A DNA stretch of 64,000 nucleotides from Escallonia rubra. Its lineage: Eukaryota > Streptophyta > Magnoliopsida > Escalloniales > Escalloniaceae. The position numbers and the translations under genes are program-made. The stretch is taken from contig JAVXUO010002652.1 of NCBI GenBank assembly GCA_033065855.1, positions 1 to 64,000 on the forward strand. The letters are read 5' to 3'. This document shows, one piece after another, positions 1 through 11,386 of this stretch (its first letter is position 1; every line of letters begins with the position of its first letter). Under the pieces are notes generated by a model that saw only the letters and a list, made by a program, of their open reading frames with translations, was not told where the DNA came from and did not search any database.

Positions 1-405
1 ACAACTACCAATATTTTTCATATCTAAATTTTATTTAAGTTCTAGTAATCTTATTAATTTCTAGTAAGCTTCAACAATAATTTAAATAGATAATATTGTC
101 TCACATGTTTTTACATTCTTTCTTATGTAGAGTTTTCTATAGTGCAAGTAAAAGTACAAAACATTTAATCTTTACTTATCTTTTACTCTTTAAATTTTTG
201 GATCTTATTTTGTTGAATACTTTACGAGATAAAGTCATAATAAAATACCAATAATTTAATTTATTAATTAAGTATAGTATAAAAAAAATTTCAACTTATG
301 AGATATTTAGTATATAATTTTGTCTCTCATGTTTTTACATTATTTATTAGTTAGAGTTTTTTTGAAAGCGCGAGTAATCTAAAAATTGATGACGCATACT
401 GTAAT
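1..405. repeat. Left arm of a ~400-bp inverted repeat
   Basis: Read on the opposite strand, this stretch matches 4738-5115 with scattered differences. Shared blocks include CTAGTAAGCTTCAACAATAA near the start and GTCTCTCATGTTTTTACATT near 330. The arms lie about 4.3 kb apart and enclose AT-rich tandem repeats. No coding capacity is visible. The arms may be ends of a foldback element or two opposite copies of one Helitron-like repeat. Confidence 0.7.
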
Positions 406-1499
406 ATCCCGAACTTCGAGAGTCGGTTAAAGTAACCATCTGGGCTCCAAAAAAATAAAATAAACGGGCGTTAAATTTGAGCAATGCTCGGGTATTAGCA
501 GTGCATAAGATCTTAAAAAGATTTGGGGGCATTTTCGTAATTTTGGAAACTTGAGGGACTATTTTGCAATTTTATGAAAATAATTTAAAAACCATGTTTT
601 TTAGAGTCTTGCCACCACCTACTAGCTTGCAATGACTAAGCTAATTAAATAGTAAAATATTGGATTGAAGATAAATGAATCTCGGGTGAAAAGAAAAGAA
701 AGAAAGAAAGAAAAAAAAAGAAGAAGCAGAAACTGAGCAAGAGAAAAAAAAGAAGAAACAAGGGGCTCGCGGCAGGCAAAAATTAGAGAGGAAGAGGGGT
801 GATTGAAGAACTTCGTTGGGTAATTATTGTACCCTATCTAGTTTATGTGATTTAGTGTGGGTTGTGTGGAATCAGTGTGTGCGTAGAATCCTGATAAGAT
901 AATCAACAATCTCCCAATTTGACTGGGAATACCGAGTGTCCCCCAATTATTGAAAGTTATATTTGAGTTATATCAGAACATTTTATCGGTAGTTAACTAC
1001 CCTTGACATTTCTAGGTAACGGAAGACACGCAGTTTCAGAAACAACATGTTCATGGCTAGTAGAGAAAAAAAAAAGTGTCATTGCTAGTTAATCACACTT
1101 AACACTCCTACGTAACATAAAACAAGCCCTTATTGTTGATTATTGAGCAAGTAGACGTCCTCTTCATGAATTGACCTTCCTATAGCTTTTCCTTATCTCC
1201 CCGCTGGAGCCAGTGAGAGGACTAATATCACCCATCTTCACCATCGCACCAACAAAATCAGAATTAAAAGTTTTGGAGTCCTTGTTGTAGGATTCAACAA
1301 GCCAGTCGATTGATCCATCCCTGTGAAGCTGCTAATCTGTGTGGAGGAGACCCTTCTGGCATATAACGTTATTGTAGTAGTGGAGGCGATACATAAGTCT
1401 TTTTTAGTGTTCTTTTCCTTTTTTATCTCTTTTAATTTTGTGACATGTCATTGCCTTTTACTTATGCGGCATGCATCATGTTTATTTTGATTTCACATT
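406..1499. other. AT-rich intergenic stretch, no gene seen
   Basis: Only short spurious frames are present. A purine-rich run (GAAAGAAAGAAAG and relatives) lies near 690-770. Nothing resembles a promoter, an RNA gene or a protein family. Confidence 0.5.
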
Positions 1500-2630
1500 T
1501 ATTTTTCACTTCTACTTATTAGAGACATACATGCACTATGACTCTTTGTTTTGATATCACATTCCTTTTTCACTTCTAACTATTAGAGACACACATGCAC
1601 CACGACCTTTTACTATAATTTATTATTAAAAAATTCACAGGTATTATTAACATAATTTTATTTAAACTTTATAAGAGTAAAAAACTAATTACGCACCTTC
1701 AAAAACTCTACCTATTCAATACAATTACATATAAGGTCTTAATTTTCACTACTAACAGTTCAAAAATACTTTAAAAATCTCTACTTATTAAAGTCACACA
1801 TGCATCATGACTCTTTACTATAACTTATTATTAAAAAATTCGCAGGTATTATTGGCATAATTTCACTAAACTTTATAAGAGTAGAAAACTAATTATGAAC
1901 CTTTTAAAACTCTACTTGTTCGATATATTAACATACAAGGTTTTAATTTTCACTACTAATACCCCAAAAGTAATTTAAAAATCTCTACTTATTAAAGTCA
2001 CATATGCATCATGACTCTTTACTATAATTTTTTATTAAAAAATTCACAGGGCATACAATTTTGCATCTTTAAAACTCTGCCTATTCATTATACTAACAGA
2101 TAAAGTCTTAATATTCACTACCAACACCTCAAAAGTACTTTAAAAGCCTCTCTTTCTTAAAGTCACACATCCACGATGACTCTTTTACTATTATTTTTCA
2201 CTACTACCACCCCAAACGTACTTTAAAAATTCTACTTATTAAAGTCATGCATGCATCGTTACTCTTTGTTATAATTTATTATTAATAAATTCGTAGGTAT
2301 TATCTGTATAATTTTATTAAACTTTATAAGAGTAAAAAACTAATTCTACACCTTCTACCTGTTCATATACTAATATATAAGGTCTTAATTTTTACTACTA
2401 ACACTTCAAAAGTACTTTAAAACCCTCTTCTTACTAAAGTCTCGTATGCATCATAACTCTTTACGGTAATTTATTATTAAAAAATTCACAGGTATTATTC
2501 GCATAATTTTACTAAACTTTATAAGAATAGAAAACCAATTCTGCACCTTCTAAAATTCTACATATTCAATATACCAACATATAAGGTCTTAACTTTCACT
2601 ACTAACACCTCAAAAGTTTATTTAAAATAA
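1500..2630. repeat. Tandem ~200-bp repeats resembling Helitron 5' ends
   Basis: Each unit opens with a version of TCTACTTATTAAAGTCACA, then ATGCATCATGACTCTTT, TTATTATTAAAAAATTC and ACACCTCAAAAGTACTTTAAAA. Unit starts are seen near 1509, 1574, 1779, 1981, 2149, 2228 and 2425, with drift and truncation. The opening TCTCTACTTATTAAAG resembles 5' ends of many plant Helitrons, which begin TC and are AT-rich. The Helitron call is an inference from that and from the 3' hairpin at 5763. Confidence 0.6.
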
Positions 2631-2817
2631 AATAAAATATGAGAATGTAAAATACAAAATATCATGTATGAAATCAAAGATAAATAATTCACAAATCAAG
2701 ATCTTCTTAATATAACTTACAAAGTGATATGACTTAATTTTTAACACTATTTTACATTTTTTATATTTTTTAGTGTTTCTTGTGTTATCTCTTAAAGTTT
2801 TTTTTTAGGTGTTAAAA

Positions 2818-3605
2818 GTCAAAATTAAGTCCTAATATGTTGATACGTTGATTAGGTAGAGTTTTAGAAGGTGTAGGATTGCTTTTCTACTCATATAAGG
2901 TAAACTAAAATTATGGCAACAATAACTACGAATTTCTAAAAATAAATTAAAGAAAAGAATCACAATGCATGTGTAATTATGATAAATATGGATAAAAAAG
3001 AAAAGGACTCGAAAACAAACATGATGATGTGTCGCAAAATTGACTTGAAATTCGAAATTGGGAATCATATACATCAAATCATGTATGAAATCAAAGATAA
3101 ATAATTCGCAAATTAAGATCTTTCAAAATTAGTTTACAAAGTGATATGACTTAAGTTTTTAAAAAAAATTACGTTTTTAATTATTCATATTTTTCAGTCT
3201 TTATTTTGTTATCTTAAAGTATTTTTGAGGTGTTAATAGTTAAAATTAAGTCATAATATGTTGATACATTGATTAGGTAGAGTTTTAGAATGTGTAAAAT
3301 TGGTTTTTTACTCATATAAAGTAAACTAAATTTATGGGAACAATAGTTGCGAATTTTTAATAATAAATCAAAGTAAATAATCATGAAACATGTGTAATTT
3401 GATAAATATGGATAAAAAGGGAAAAGGACTCGAAAACAAACATGATGATGTATCAAAAAATTGATCTCAAATTTTAAATTGGGAATCATATACCATACAT
3501 GCAAACAAAAAAAGAAATCAATGCGTATATGACTTATAAATAAAGATCTTTCATTTATATTTATGAAAATAATATACAAAGCGAATATGACTTAAGTTTT
3601 AAAAA
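2818..3605. repeat. Two tandem ~425-bp copies of a Helitron-like repeat, reversed
   Basis: 2818-3165 and 3241-3605 are direct repeats sharing blocks such as TTGATTAGGTAGAGTTTTAG and GGACTCGAAAACAAACATG. They match the reverse complement of the array at 1500-2630 and are relatives of 23440-23560 and 51770-51870. Short open frames inside are AT-rich and have no recognisable domain. Confidence 0.65.
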
Positions 3606-4737
3606 TATTTTCAAACACCAACATGGTAATTTACTTAAGATATTAATTTTCATTGTGTGACATCAACTTCTAAATTGGGAATCATATACACCGATAAATG
3701 CGAACTAAAAAGGAATCAAACTGAATATGACTTAACTCTTAAAAGTAGTTAAAATACAAAAATTTACAATTTAATTTCATAAATAATTTTTGAAATTACT
3801 AAATTAGAGATATGCATCATGGCGCTATTTACACGACATATCATACTTTCTAATTATGCGACATATTATCTTATTTATTTTCGTGTCTTTTTTTTTATCC
3901 CAACTTAATTGCAAACACTTTAATATGGTTTATTATTAAAAAAAAACTGTAGTTCTAATTTACCCAATTTTTTTATACCTTCTAAAACTAGAAAACTAGC
4001 TAATTCTACACCTTCTAAAACTCTACATAATCTATATACTCATATACTAGGCCTTAATTTTAAGTTTTAACACTTCAAACATATTTCAAAACAACAAAAT
4101 AAAATCTTCAAAGGTAAAATAATAAAATCATTCCCTACTTATTAACTCTTTACTATGATTTAGTATTGAAAATTTTGTTAGTATAATTATCCCGATATTT
4201 GTAAATAACTATAAAACTAAAAAATCAATTATACAAAATTTAAAACACTATGCTATAGACATATATATTTATATATTATGCTTTGATTTTGACTGTTAAC
4301 ACCTCAAGAGAATTTTAAAAAAATTAAAGAAAACTACGACAATAATGTATGAAACTAAAGACGACACTCAAGAATTAAAAGTTTTTTTTTTCAATTTACG
4401 ATAGTAATATATACAAACCAAAAATGACGTAGTTTTTCAAAATACGTCAAAATATCCAAATATATGTGTATTTAAGAAATTAGTTTTACCAAAAACTTTG
4501 AAAATGAAAAATAATATATACCTAACAAGTCCAAAAAAAAAAAAAAAACTAATAAGTGAAGCACACCTTATTTCACTTCATGTTCAAACAAACTTTATTA
4601 TGCCAAAATAGAAATTCACTTTCACAAATTAATTTTTAGTTAGATTACCTCAATCTCTCAAACGGAAAACATATACTCCTTTTAAATGTGAAAAAAATCA
4701 ATTATAAGTATCAAGTCATAAGCTCTGTGCATCATCA
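3606..4737. other. AT-rich non-coding repeat debris
   Basis: More degraded pieces of the same AT-rich family, for example CACCTTCTAAAACTCTAC near 4005. No gene or RNA was recognised. Confidence 0.5.
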
Positions 4738-5115
4738 ATTATTATATTACTCGCACTTTCAAAAACCCTAACCAAGAAATAATGTAAATAATGAGAGACA
4801 AAAGTATTGAAATAAATGTTATATCTCATAAGTTGGATATATTTTATATTATACTTAATAAATTAAATTACTGGTATTTGATTATGACTTTTATCACCTA
4901 AAGTATTCAACAAGATAAGAACAATAAATTTAAAGAGTGAAAGATAAGTAAAGATTAAAAGTTTTGTATCTTTACTTGCACTTTATAAAAACTCTAAATA
5001 AAAAAGAATGTAAAAACATGAGAGACAAAGTTATATATTGAAATAATTGTTGAAACTTACTAGAAATTAATATGATTACTAGCACTTCAACAAACTTTAA
5101 ATATAAAAAATATTA
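4738..5115. repeat. Right arm of the ~400-bp inverted repeat
   Basis: Reverse complement of 1-405. Matching blocks include AATGTAAAAACATGAGAGAC near 5008 and AAAGATAAGTAAAGATTAAA near 4940. Confidence 0.7.
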
Positions 5116-5762
5116 GTAATCATTAAAATATATGTTGTAGCTCATAATTCAGGATGTAAAATTATTTTATGCTCTTAATGAACAAATGAAATTATTAGAA
5201 CTTAGGCATTACTATAATCACCTTGATATGTTACAAAATTAGAACTCAATCAATAATCGACAAAGCAAAAAGATAAAGTAAGTGAACATAAAAAAAGAAT
5301 TTTTTAACTCTAAGTCATTGCAGCTCCTTCTATCACAGTCTATACGATAAACTTGACGTGAACAAAAGTTTTATCCATTTGACATATCTTTTAGTCAATC
5401 ACATAGTAGTATAATAATTACTTAAAAATAACTGTATGATCGTTCTTTCAATATTATCTTTAATTATCGTTTGTAATCGTACGATATTTCACAAATTTAA
5501 TAAATGTGGAATCAGATCAATATTTATTATTTTGGAACACTTTTCAGTTTTAGGTTTTTCTTTTAAGTTTCTTTTTATTATGATGATACTTATATGTGAA
5601 ATGCATGTATGTGACATATTTTGAATTTGATGGTTTGCTTCACGCAAATATAAATAAAGCTTAGTTCAAAATCAACAGCATAACGCCTCAATAACCAACT
5701 TAACTCTACCAAAATATACTGACACTCAAATGTACGGTTACATAAGTTGTTAACTATAACCG
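5116..5762. other. AT-rich stretch before the Helitron terminus
   Basis: A 62-codon open frame (5436-5624) has no recognisable motif and an AT-driven composition, so it is not called as a gene. The rest is featureless AT-rich DNA, probably internal Helitron sequence. Confidence 0.4.
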
Positions 5763-5792
5763 ACCCGGGCCTTGCCCGGGTTACTGGACTAG
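5763..5792 (+). mobile_element. Helitron 3' terminus (hairpin plus CTAG)
   Basis: ACCCGGGC CTT GCCCGGGT forms a perfect 8-bp stem with a 3-base loop (5763-5781). It is followed after 7 bases by CTAG (5789-5792) and then T. A GC-rich hairpin a few bases before a terminal CTRR, inserted ahead of T, is the known structure of Helitron 3' ends. Close relatives are at 49957-49987 and, decayed, at 55710-55743. The matching 5' end is uncertain because several candidates lie in tandem upstream. Confidence 0.7.
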
Positions 5793-5804
5793 TATATATA
5801 TATA

Positions 5805-6045
5805 TATTTTGCTAGCGCGATCTGGCCGTCCATCCTGAAAGATGGACGGCCCAGATCGCGCCTTTTACTAATACTGTCAGTCGTCCGCCATACTGTATAG
5901 CGGAAGGCCTTTTTGACCTTTTTGCCCCTCCGCACCGTCCGCTATACTGTATCCCAGACGATATTGAAGTCCTGACACGGGACAGCAAAAAGGTATCCGC
6001 TATACAATGTCGCGGACGTCCCAAGGCTGACACCTGTCAGGACTT
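5805..6045. repeat. Left TIR of the 11.2-kb MULE
   Basis: Begins TATTTTGCTAGCGCGATCTG, then a hairpin made of GGCCGTCCATC and its complement. It contains CCGCTATAC motifs and runs to the TGACACCTGTCAGG block. Reverse-complement match to 16715-16952. The outer GGGAGCTGATCC segment seen at the right end is missing. Confidence 0.85.
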
Positions 6046-6253
6046 TATTTCAGGGACTTTATTTCTGCACGTGTCAGAGTGTCGGGAATAATTTCCACTA
6101 TACAGTGTCGCATACATTATTTCCCATACCCCCAAAGTTCTCTAATTCTCAGCTCTTTCGGCAAACTTTTCTTCTCCTTTGGATTCACTTGCTTCCATTT
6201 TCGGCTCCCCTCAAGCTTCGAGTAACACTTGCTTCAATCTTCAGTCAAGCAAG

Positions 6254-6718
6254 GTAAGTTTCTGATCTCAAATATTTTCTGGGTGGATTGACTGATAAAA
6301 TATATATATATTTTTTTGACAAAAAAGTATAGATTTTGTATGATGTTCTAGAAATTTGTCACTCTATTCATCAACTTGTGATGTTCTAGAAATTAATTTG
6401 TAGAATTTAAACAAATTTATTGTAGTTAATTTTGATTTTTTTGAGGTTCGCTAACCTCGACACATGTATCCTATTTAAATTCGAATTTTTTGAGATACGT
6501 TTGTTGTATTTTGACATGAGGAATTTGTCTATTTATCTTATTAATTTTAATATGTTATGTTCTATAAATCTATAATTAGCAAAATGGGAGACTTTTGAGA
6601 TCATGTATATGGTATATTTGTCATCTTAAATTGGTCTATTCGTGAAGATAATTTTTAGGTAATATTTTCAGTTGAAAATGTCATTTGATTGTTAAGCGTA
6701 GTCTATATTTCTACATAG
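6254..6718 (+). other. Probable 5' UTR intron of the MULE transposase gene
   Basis: A strong donor AAG/GTAAGT at 6254 and an acceptor TTTCTACATAG/GT ending at 6718 flank 465 AT-rich bases with no coding capacity. The transposase start codon follows 13 bases downstream, at 6732. The splice call is inferred from the sites alone. Confidence 0.55.
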
Positions 6719-6731
6719 GTCTTGTTTCACA

Positions 6732-9024
6732 ATGTTTGATTTCGTGTCGAGCTCCAACACCCCCGTAGATGCTAGTGATCCGTATCTAGGACGAACCTTT
6801 CAAACATTGGAAGAAGCTGGAGAATGTTTCCGAGCGTATTCACTGAGGGTTGGATTTGGCATTAGAATAAAGACTACAAGAACGAGCAACGTAACGAAAA
6901 AGATATGCTCTCGCTTATACGAGTGTCATAGGGGCAGAAACCCAGTGCAAAATGAGACACGCGTAGGCAACGATAACAGTGATGACGAAATAAGATATTC
7001 GCGCAGAAGACGGGACTGCTTTGCGTGAACGAATTGTCAGGTCAAGATGTTCGTAAGCTATAAAGCCAAGCAAGATCATTGGCTTATTACCAGCCTGGAA
7101 CTGGCACACAATCACCCGTTAGTAACCCCTTCTAAGGTGAGTCAGATGCATCAACACAAGAAGATGGGTAAGGTCGCGAGGAGCCTCATTCACACAATGA
7201 GCGATGCGCGGCTAGGACCTACCGACATGATTAATGTTCTTGCTGAACAGGCCGGGGGAATTCAAAATTTAAACTTTAACACGACAGACGTTCGTAACGC
7301 GGTCCGAACCCATAGACGAGCTGCGTATGACCTCAATGATGCTCAAGCCACAATGAGCCTATTGAAACGGATGCAGATGGAGGACCCGCAGTTTACCTTC
7401 GATTATAAACTTGACGACGAGCATCGAGTTAGCACAATTTTTTGGGTCGACGGTCGTTCGAGGCTTGCTTATAAGCATTTTGGGGATGTCGTGACTTTCG
7501 ACACCACATACCGTACCAACAAGTACTCGATGCCTTTCGCCCTTTCACGGGGGCCAATCATCATTATCACTCCATCCTGTTCAGGTTCGCCTTGTTAAGG
7601 GACGAGAGCGAGGTTCTTTTGTATCGTTGTTTAGGGCGTGGCTGGAAGCAATGAACTTCAAAGCAGCCAAAGTTATCATCACCGATCAAGATTTGGCAAT
7701 GAAGAAGGCTATTGCCACCGTCTTCCCGGATACTCGACACAACTTGTGCACTTGGCACATAAGCAACAAATACCCCGAACGTTTGCATCACGTGTATGCA
7801 AAGTTTCCAGACTTTAAACAGGATTTTGACACGTGCGTTAGCAAGTCGTTAACGATTGAGGAATTTGAGGAGAGGTGGAAAAAGCTTGTTGAGGATTACT
7901 CATTGCAAGACAACGAGTGGCTCCAGCACTTGTACGAGCTCAAAGAGCAATGGATTGGCGTTTACACGAGGAGGCATTTTTCTACGGGCATGAAAACGAC
8001 GGGCATGAGTGAATCTATGAATGCCACGTTCGATAGTTACGTGGGTACAACTACCAATTTGAAGAGTTTCGTCACATCCACACAGAAAGCGGTTGCGTCG
8101 TTGTTCATGAAAGAAAGGGCTGCAGACTTTGCAACCACGTACAAACAGAGGAGAAGGTTGCTTGAGACCCAGCTGGAGCTGAACGGTGCCAAAGTGTATA
8201 CGAAGGAGATCTTCTTGCTATACCAAGTAGAGCTGCAAAAATCGGGACGATACTGTATAAACAAGGTGGCGGAAAAGTCTACGCGTGAGTACAAGGTTTA
8301 TTCGCTCGTGAATGACCTCATCCCTGAGAAGCTGCGCAGAATGTATACGGTGAGCCACGACACATTGACGGACTCGGTGTCATGTGTTTGCAAGAAGTTT
8401 GAGTTCCATGGCATCCTGTGTAGACACATTCTGCGATTTTTCACCCGGAAGAATATCAGGACAATCCCCGATAAATACGTCTTGCCACGGTGGACGAAAG
8501 GTGCAAACAGGTTGCACGGTACCATTGCCTTTCCGGAGCACCCGTATACTGACTTTGAAGAATCAGAGACGTTGCGGTATAATCATATGGTGACGATGTT
8601 CACCCGTTTGTCTTTAAAGGCTGCTGCTACAATGGTCGGTTATAAACATCTCCTCGAGGTAGCTCAGCAACAAGAGCCCATCGTCGACCAGTCGGAAGCA
8701 GCTTCAGTCACCAATGCGGTTGACACCGAGCCTACGACGGGATCAGAAGATGACGAGTCGGGGGAGGAAGACGACAATGATATCCGGCCGTTGGATCCAA
8801 TTATATCACAAACGAAAGGCCGCAAGAGATCTACGCGGATGAAAAGCTCTATTGAAACGGCAACTCAACCTAAAAAGCTGCGAATGTGTGCATTGTGCAA
8901 CAAAATGACCGACCACGACAAGCGGAACCATTACAAGGCATTGGGAATAAGTTCAAGGCGTTTGCAAGACGGGGAAGAAGATGTCGCCGAAGATGAGGAC
9001 GAACAAGCTGCAGTGGACCTTTAA
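6732..9024 (+). pseudogene. FAR1/MURA-type MULE transposase, broken
   Basis: It would cut and move the MULE from the nucleus. Domains in order: FAR1-type DNA-binding region (6790-7130, conserved C and H residues, ending LELAHNHPL), MULE DDE catalytic core (FDTTYRTN near 7498, TDQDLAM near 7680, SESMN near 8008), and a SWIM zinc finger CVCKKF...CRHIL (8383-8430). The C-terminal tail is acidic, with a final CxxC-type segment near 8885. Three lesions are visible: an in-frame TGA at 7026-7028 just before TNCQVKMF, and two apparent one-base losses, near 7545 and near 7612, which carry the reading from one frame to the next two. The TGA fits a CGA codon changed at a CpG. ATG 6732 follows the probable UTR intron. 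Length, about 760 codons, is normal for the family. Confidence 0.9.
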
Positions 9025-9187
9025 TTTTTTGTATAAGCCATCAAAGTCTGTTTGACATTTTAAAGGATTTTTTGTAATTTTTTTCTAATAATTTTTTGAC
9101 CGAATTGTCAATTTTTTTTCTTCTGATGGACCTATGAGAGGCCATCAAATCTAAGTCTTAAGTTTTTTTTTTATGTTTGTTTGCCCC

Positions 9188-9512
9188 GTCCGCTACATAG
9201 TGTAGCAGACGGATCTGCAGAGTCTGCGATGTAGCCCTTTTATGTCCCGCATGTTTTGTTCTTCGTGTCCGCTACACAATATAGAGAATGGAATCGCAGA
9301 AAAACTTTTCGTTTTCTTTTATGTCCGCTATAGAATGTAGCGAACGTCCAAGCAGAAAAACTTTTGGTTGTCTTCGATGTCCGCTATACAATGTAGCGGA
9401 CGTCCAAGCAGAAAAATGTTTGGTTTTCTTCGACGTCCGCTATACAATGTAGCGGACAGAATCACAGCAAAACTCTTGTTCTTTTATGTCCGCTATACAA
9501 TGTAGCGGATGA
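9188..9512. repeat. 56-bp tandem array with CCGCTA/TAGCGG palindromes
   Basis: Six units start near 9188, 9268, 9324, 9380, 9436 and 9489. Each carries a palindrome such as GTCCGCTATACAATGTAGCG followed by GAC, then CCAAGCAGAAAAAC and a T-rich tail. The middle units are spaced exactly 56 bp apart. The stretch 9025-9187 between the transposase stop and this array is T-rich 3' flank with no gene. The same core motif occurs in the TIRs and at 12253-12805. Confidence 0.9.
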
Positions 9513-9707
9513 CTCTATCCTATTATATATTAATCAGATCGGGTAATCATCTTTATCAGCCCGTCCGTTTCTCTCTCTGTCTTGAACATATAACCCAAGC
9601 CGCTACCCCATCTACGGCGACCCACATCTCCGGTGACCCACATCTCCGGCGACACCACCCACCTCCCCTCAACGCTGCGGCGCCTTCAGCGACATTCCCA
9701 TACCTCG

Positions 9708-10171
9708 ATGGCTTCTGGATCGGCGAGCAGCGGCGAATTTATTAGCAACATGCACCTTGCAGGCAGACACTTCTTCAAGGTCATGGTACCTGGTTTTGAG
9801 AATGACCTTGTAGGCCATCCCTCTTTGTCTGTGTTTTCGTGTGTTAAAAGTTTGATCTTTGGTTAAAAACTAACCTATTTTTTGTATTGTGAATTTCTTA
9901 GGACATACTGGTAGCCTTTTCCGATTGGGTTACCACAATTTATTTTGATTTAAGATTAACCAGCCCCAAGGGGTCATGGCATGTAAGAATCAAGATGAAG
10001 CGCGGCCTCCAAGGTCAACTTACTTTCGCAGAGGGTTGGAACGAATTCGTGCGGCAGCATGGCCTCCAACTCGGGGACTTTGTAGTGTTTGAACACATTG
10101 GAGCGTGGGATTTTCATGTTTTGATATTTGATCGGAGCATTTGTGAAAAAATTTCTTTCCCCCAATGTTGA
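9708..10171 (+). CDS. B3 DNA-binding domain protein (REM-like), two exons, intact
   Basis: A small nuclear DNA-binding protein by family. Exon 1 is 9708-9809, the intron is 9810-9901 (GT...TTCTTAG) and exon 2 is 9902-10171, with phase 0 at the join, giving 123 codons. Exon 1 contains RHFFKVMVPGFENDL and exon 2 contains SWHVRIKM, LTFAEGWNEFV, LQLGDFVVFEH and FHVLIFDRS, which together make one complete B3 fold of the plant REM type. No second domain is present, whereas many REM proteins have several B3 copies. ATG 9708 is the first in-frame ATG; a TATTATATATTA stretch lies near 9520. It sits between the two palindrome arrays inside the MULE and, unlike its neighbours, has no stop or frameshift. 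It may be a captured host gene kept by the element. Binding target unknown. Confidence 0.8.
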
Positions 10172-10662
10172 ACCCTAAATTATGTTTATTATGAATGAAT
10201 AAATTTATGTTGATGTTCATTATTTTTTTGAATTTTTTCTCGCTTAGTTATGCCGTTTGAGATTCCGTCGATATTGAGAGCGTTGATTGTGAATCGTACG
10301 TTATTTATTGTTCAAACGATATTGAGATTGTTGATTCCGTCGCTAAAACAAGTCTTCAGGCGCCAAATTATTGAAACCGAATTATCGCCGTTCGCTACAA
10401 TGTCTAGCGGACGGCGCAACAGAAATTCCCAACACTTGAAAAATCGAAAGACGGGGTTCGCTAATTAGAATGACATGTGGATAAGTGCTAGTTGGAATGA
10501 AATCCTAACATGCAGTAGGAAGATATCTATATATCACTCTTCATTTGACATATACTCATCAGATAAGTACTGATCATTGGTTAAAATATTATTTCTCTCG
10601 CCTGAATTGAGGTGCCTCCCACTAGCCTCGGCCATTTCTTCCGCAAGTTGAAGCATGTAAAA
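10172..10662. other. Non-coding stretch downstream of the B3 gene
   Basis: Includes a decayed palindrome unit near 10387 (GTTCGCTACAATGTCTAGCG). A 72-codon frame at 10250-10468 has no recognisable content and is not called. Confidence 0.4.
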
Positions 10663-10968
10663 TCATTTTCTACGCAGCAACATCCGGTTATTCTCCATAC
10701 GAATTCGGCAGACAGATTTCTTACACTGCTTAACATTACGCCTCAACAGAGTAAGTGAACGACGTTGCGGCACAGGTGCCCTCAGCGTGGTGAGATCTTG
10801 GTGTAGCGCGTCTGATTCCTTAACTCGATATGCCCATTCTCTTCGTAAACCCGCATAATACTCTCTGGGATCCGTGTACTTCACTTCTTTGTAGTCGTCG
10901 TTCCTTTCACACAACAACCACACAGTCTCACGTCCCCGATAACTAGAACTACCAGAAACTCCTGCTAT
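10663..10968 (-). CDS. Unknown ORF, paralogous to the ORF at 11387-11818
   Basis: Open from the stop at 10969-10971 down to 10663 but with no ATG, so it is either a 3' exon or a remnant. The protein is basic and aligns with the plus-strand ORF at 11387. Shared features are an EWAYR/EWSYR block, a PVPQR/AIPRQ block and a terminal RIRMENNRM / RIREDNNRM helix. I do not recognise the family. The acceptor-like AAATAGCAG just upstream (near 10965) would suit a last exon. Both ORFs sit inside the MULE between the palindrome arrays. An accessory protein of the element is possible but unproven. Confidence 0.5.
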   Translation of the reverse strand: MAGVSGSSSYRGRETVWLLCERNDDYKEVKYTDPREYYAGLRREWAYRVKESDALHQDLTTLRAPVPQRRSLTLLRRNVKQCKKSVCRIRMENNRMLLRRK

Positions 10969-11084
10969 TTAACTTAGGTACATCTAATGCGATGAGCATG
11001 GCTAACATATATAAATAAGCCCACTCGGAGCACATGTCCGCTATATTGGTGTAATAGCGGCACAATAGCCTGCCCATCTCTGGT

Positions 11085-11245
11085 GACAAGACAAGTCTCT
11101 GGACACTGACACCCTGCTTAATTGGTAGTTGGAGACAATAACATGCCCGTGTCAGTGAGAAGACAAGTCTTTGGTGACAAGACAAGTCTCTTCTTTTTTT
11201 CCCAGCGACTTGTCACATGACAAGACAAGTCTCTGGTCTATTGCA
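11085..11245. repeat. Short GACAAGACAAGTCTCT repeats
   Basis: The motif GACAAGACAAGTCTCTGG recurs near 11086, 11157, 11176 and 11217 between the two paralogous ORFs, where their promoters would lie if they are divergently transcribed. Function unknown. Confidence 0.6.
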
Positions 11246-11386
11246 GCGAATTGTCACATCTCATAAAGTTGAACCTATAACATCTCATAAAGTGGTCCCG
11301 TTTCAAAGTATATATTAGTACATGCATTGAATGAAAAGGCAAAGGGCATAGAGTGGTATACTATCAGTTTCATAACAACTCTGGAA

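Noticed and set aside
5436-5624. 62-codon open frame in AT-rich DNA
   Set aside because: No motif, AT-driven composition, lies in Helitron-like debris with no promoter or homolog.
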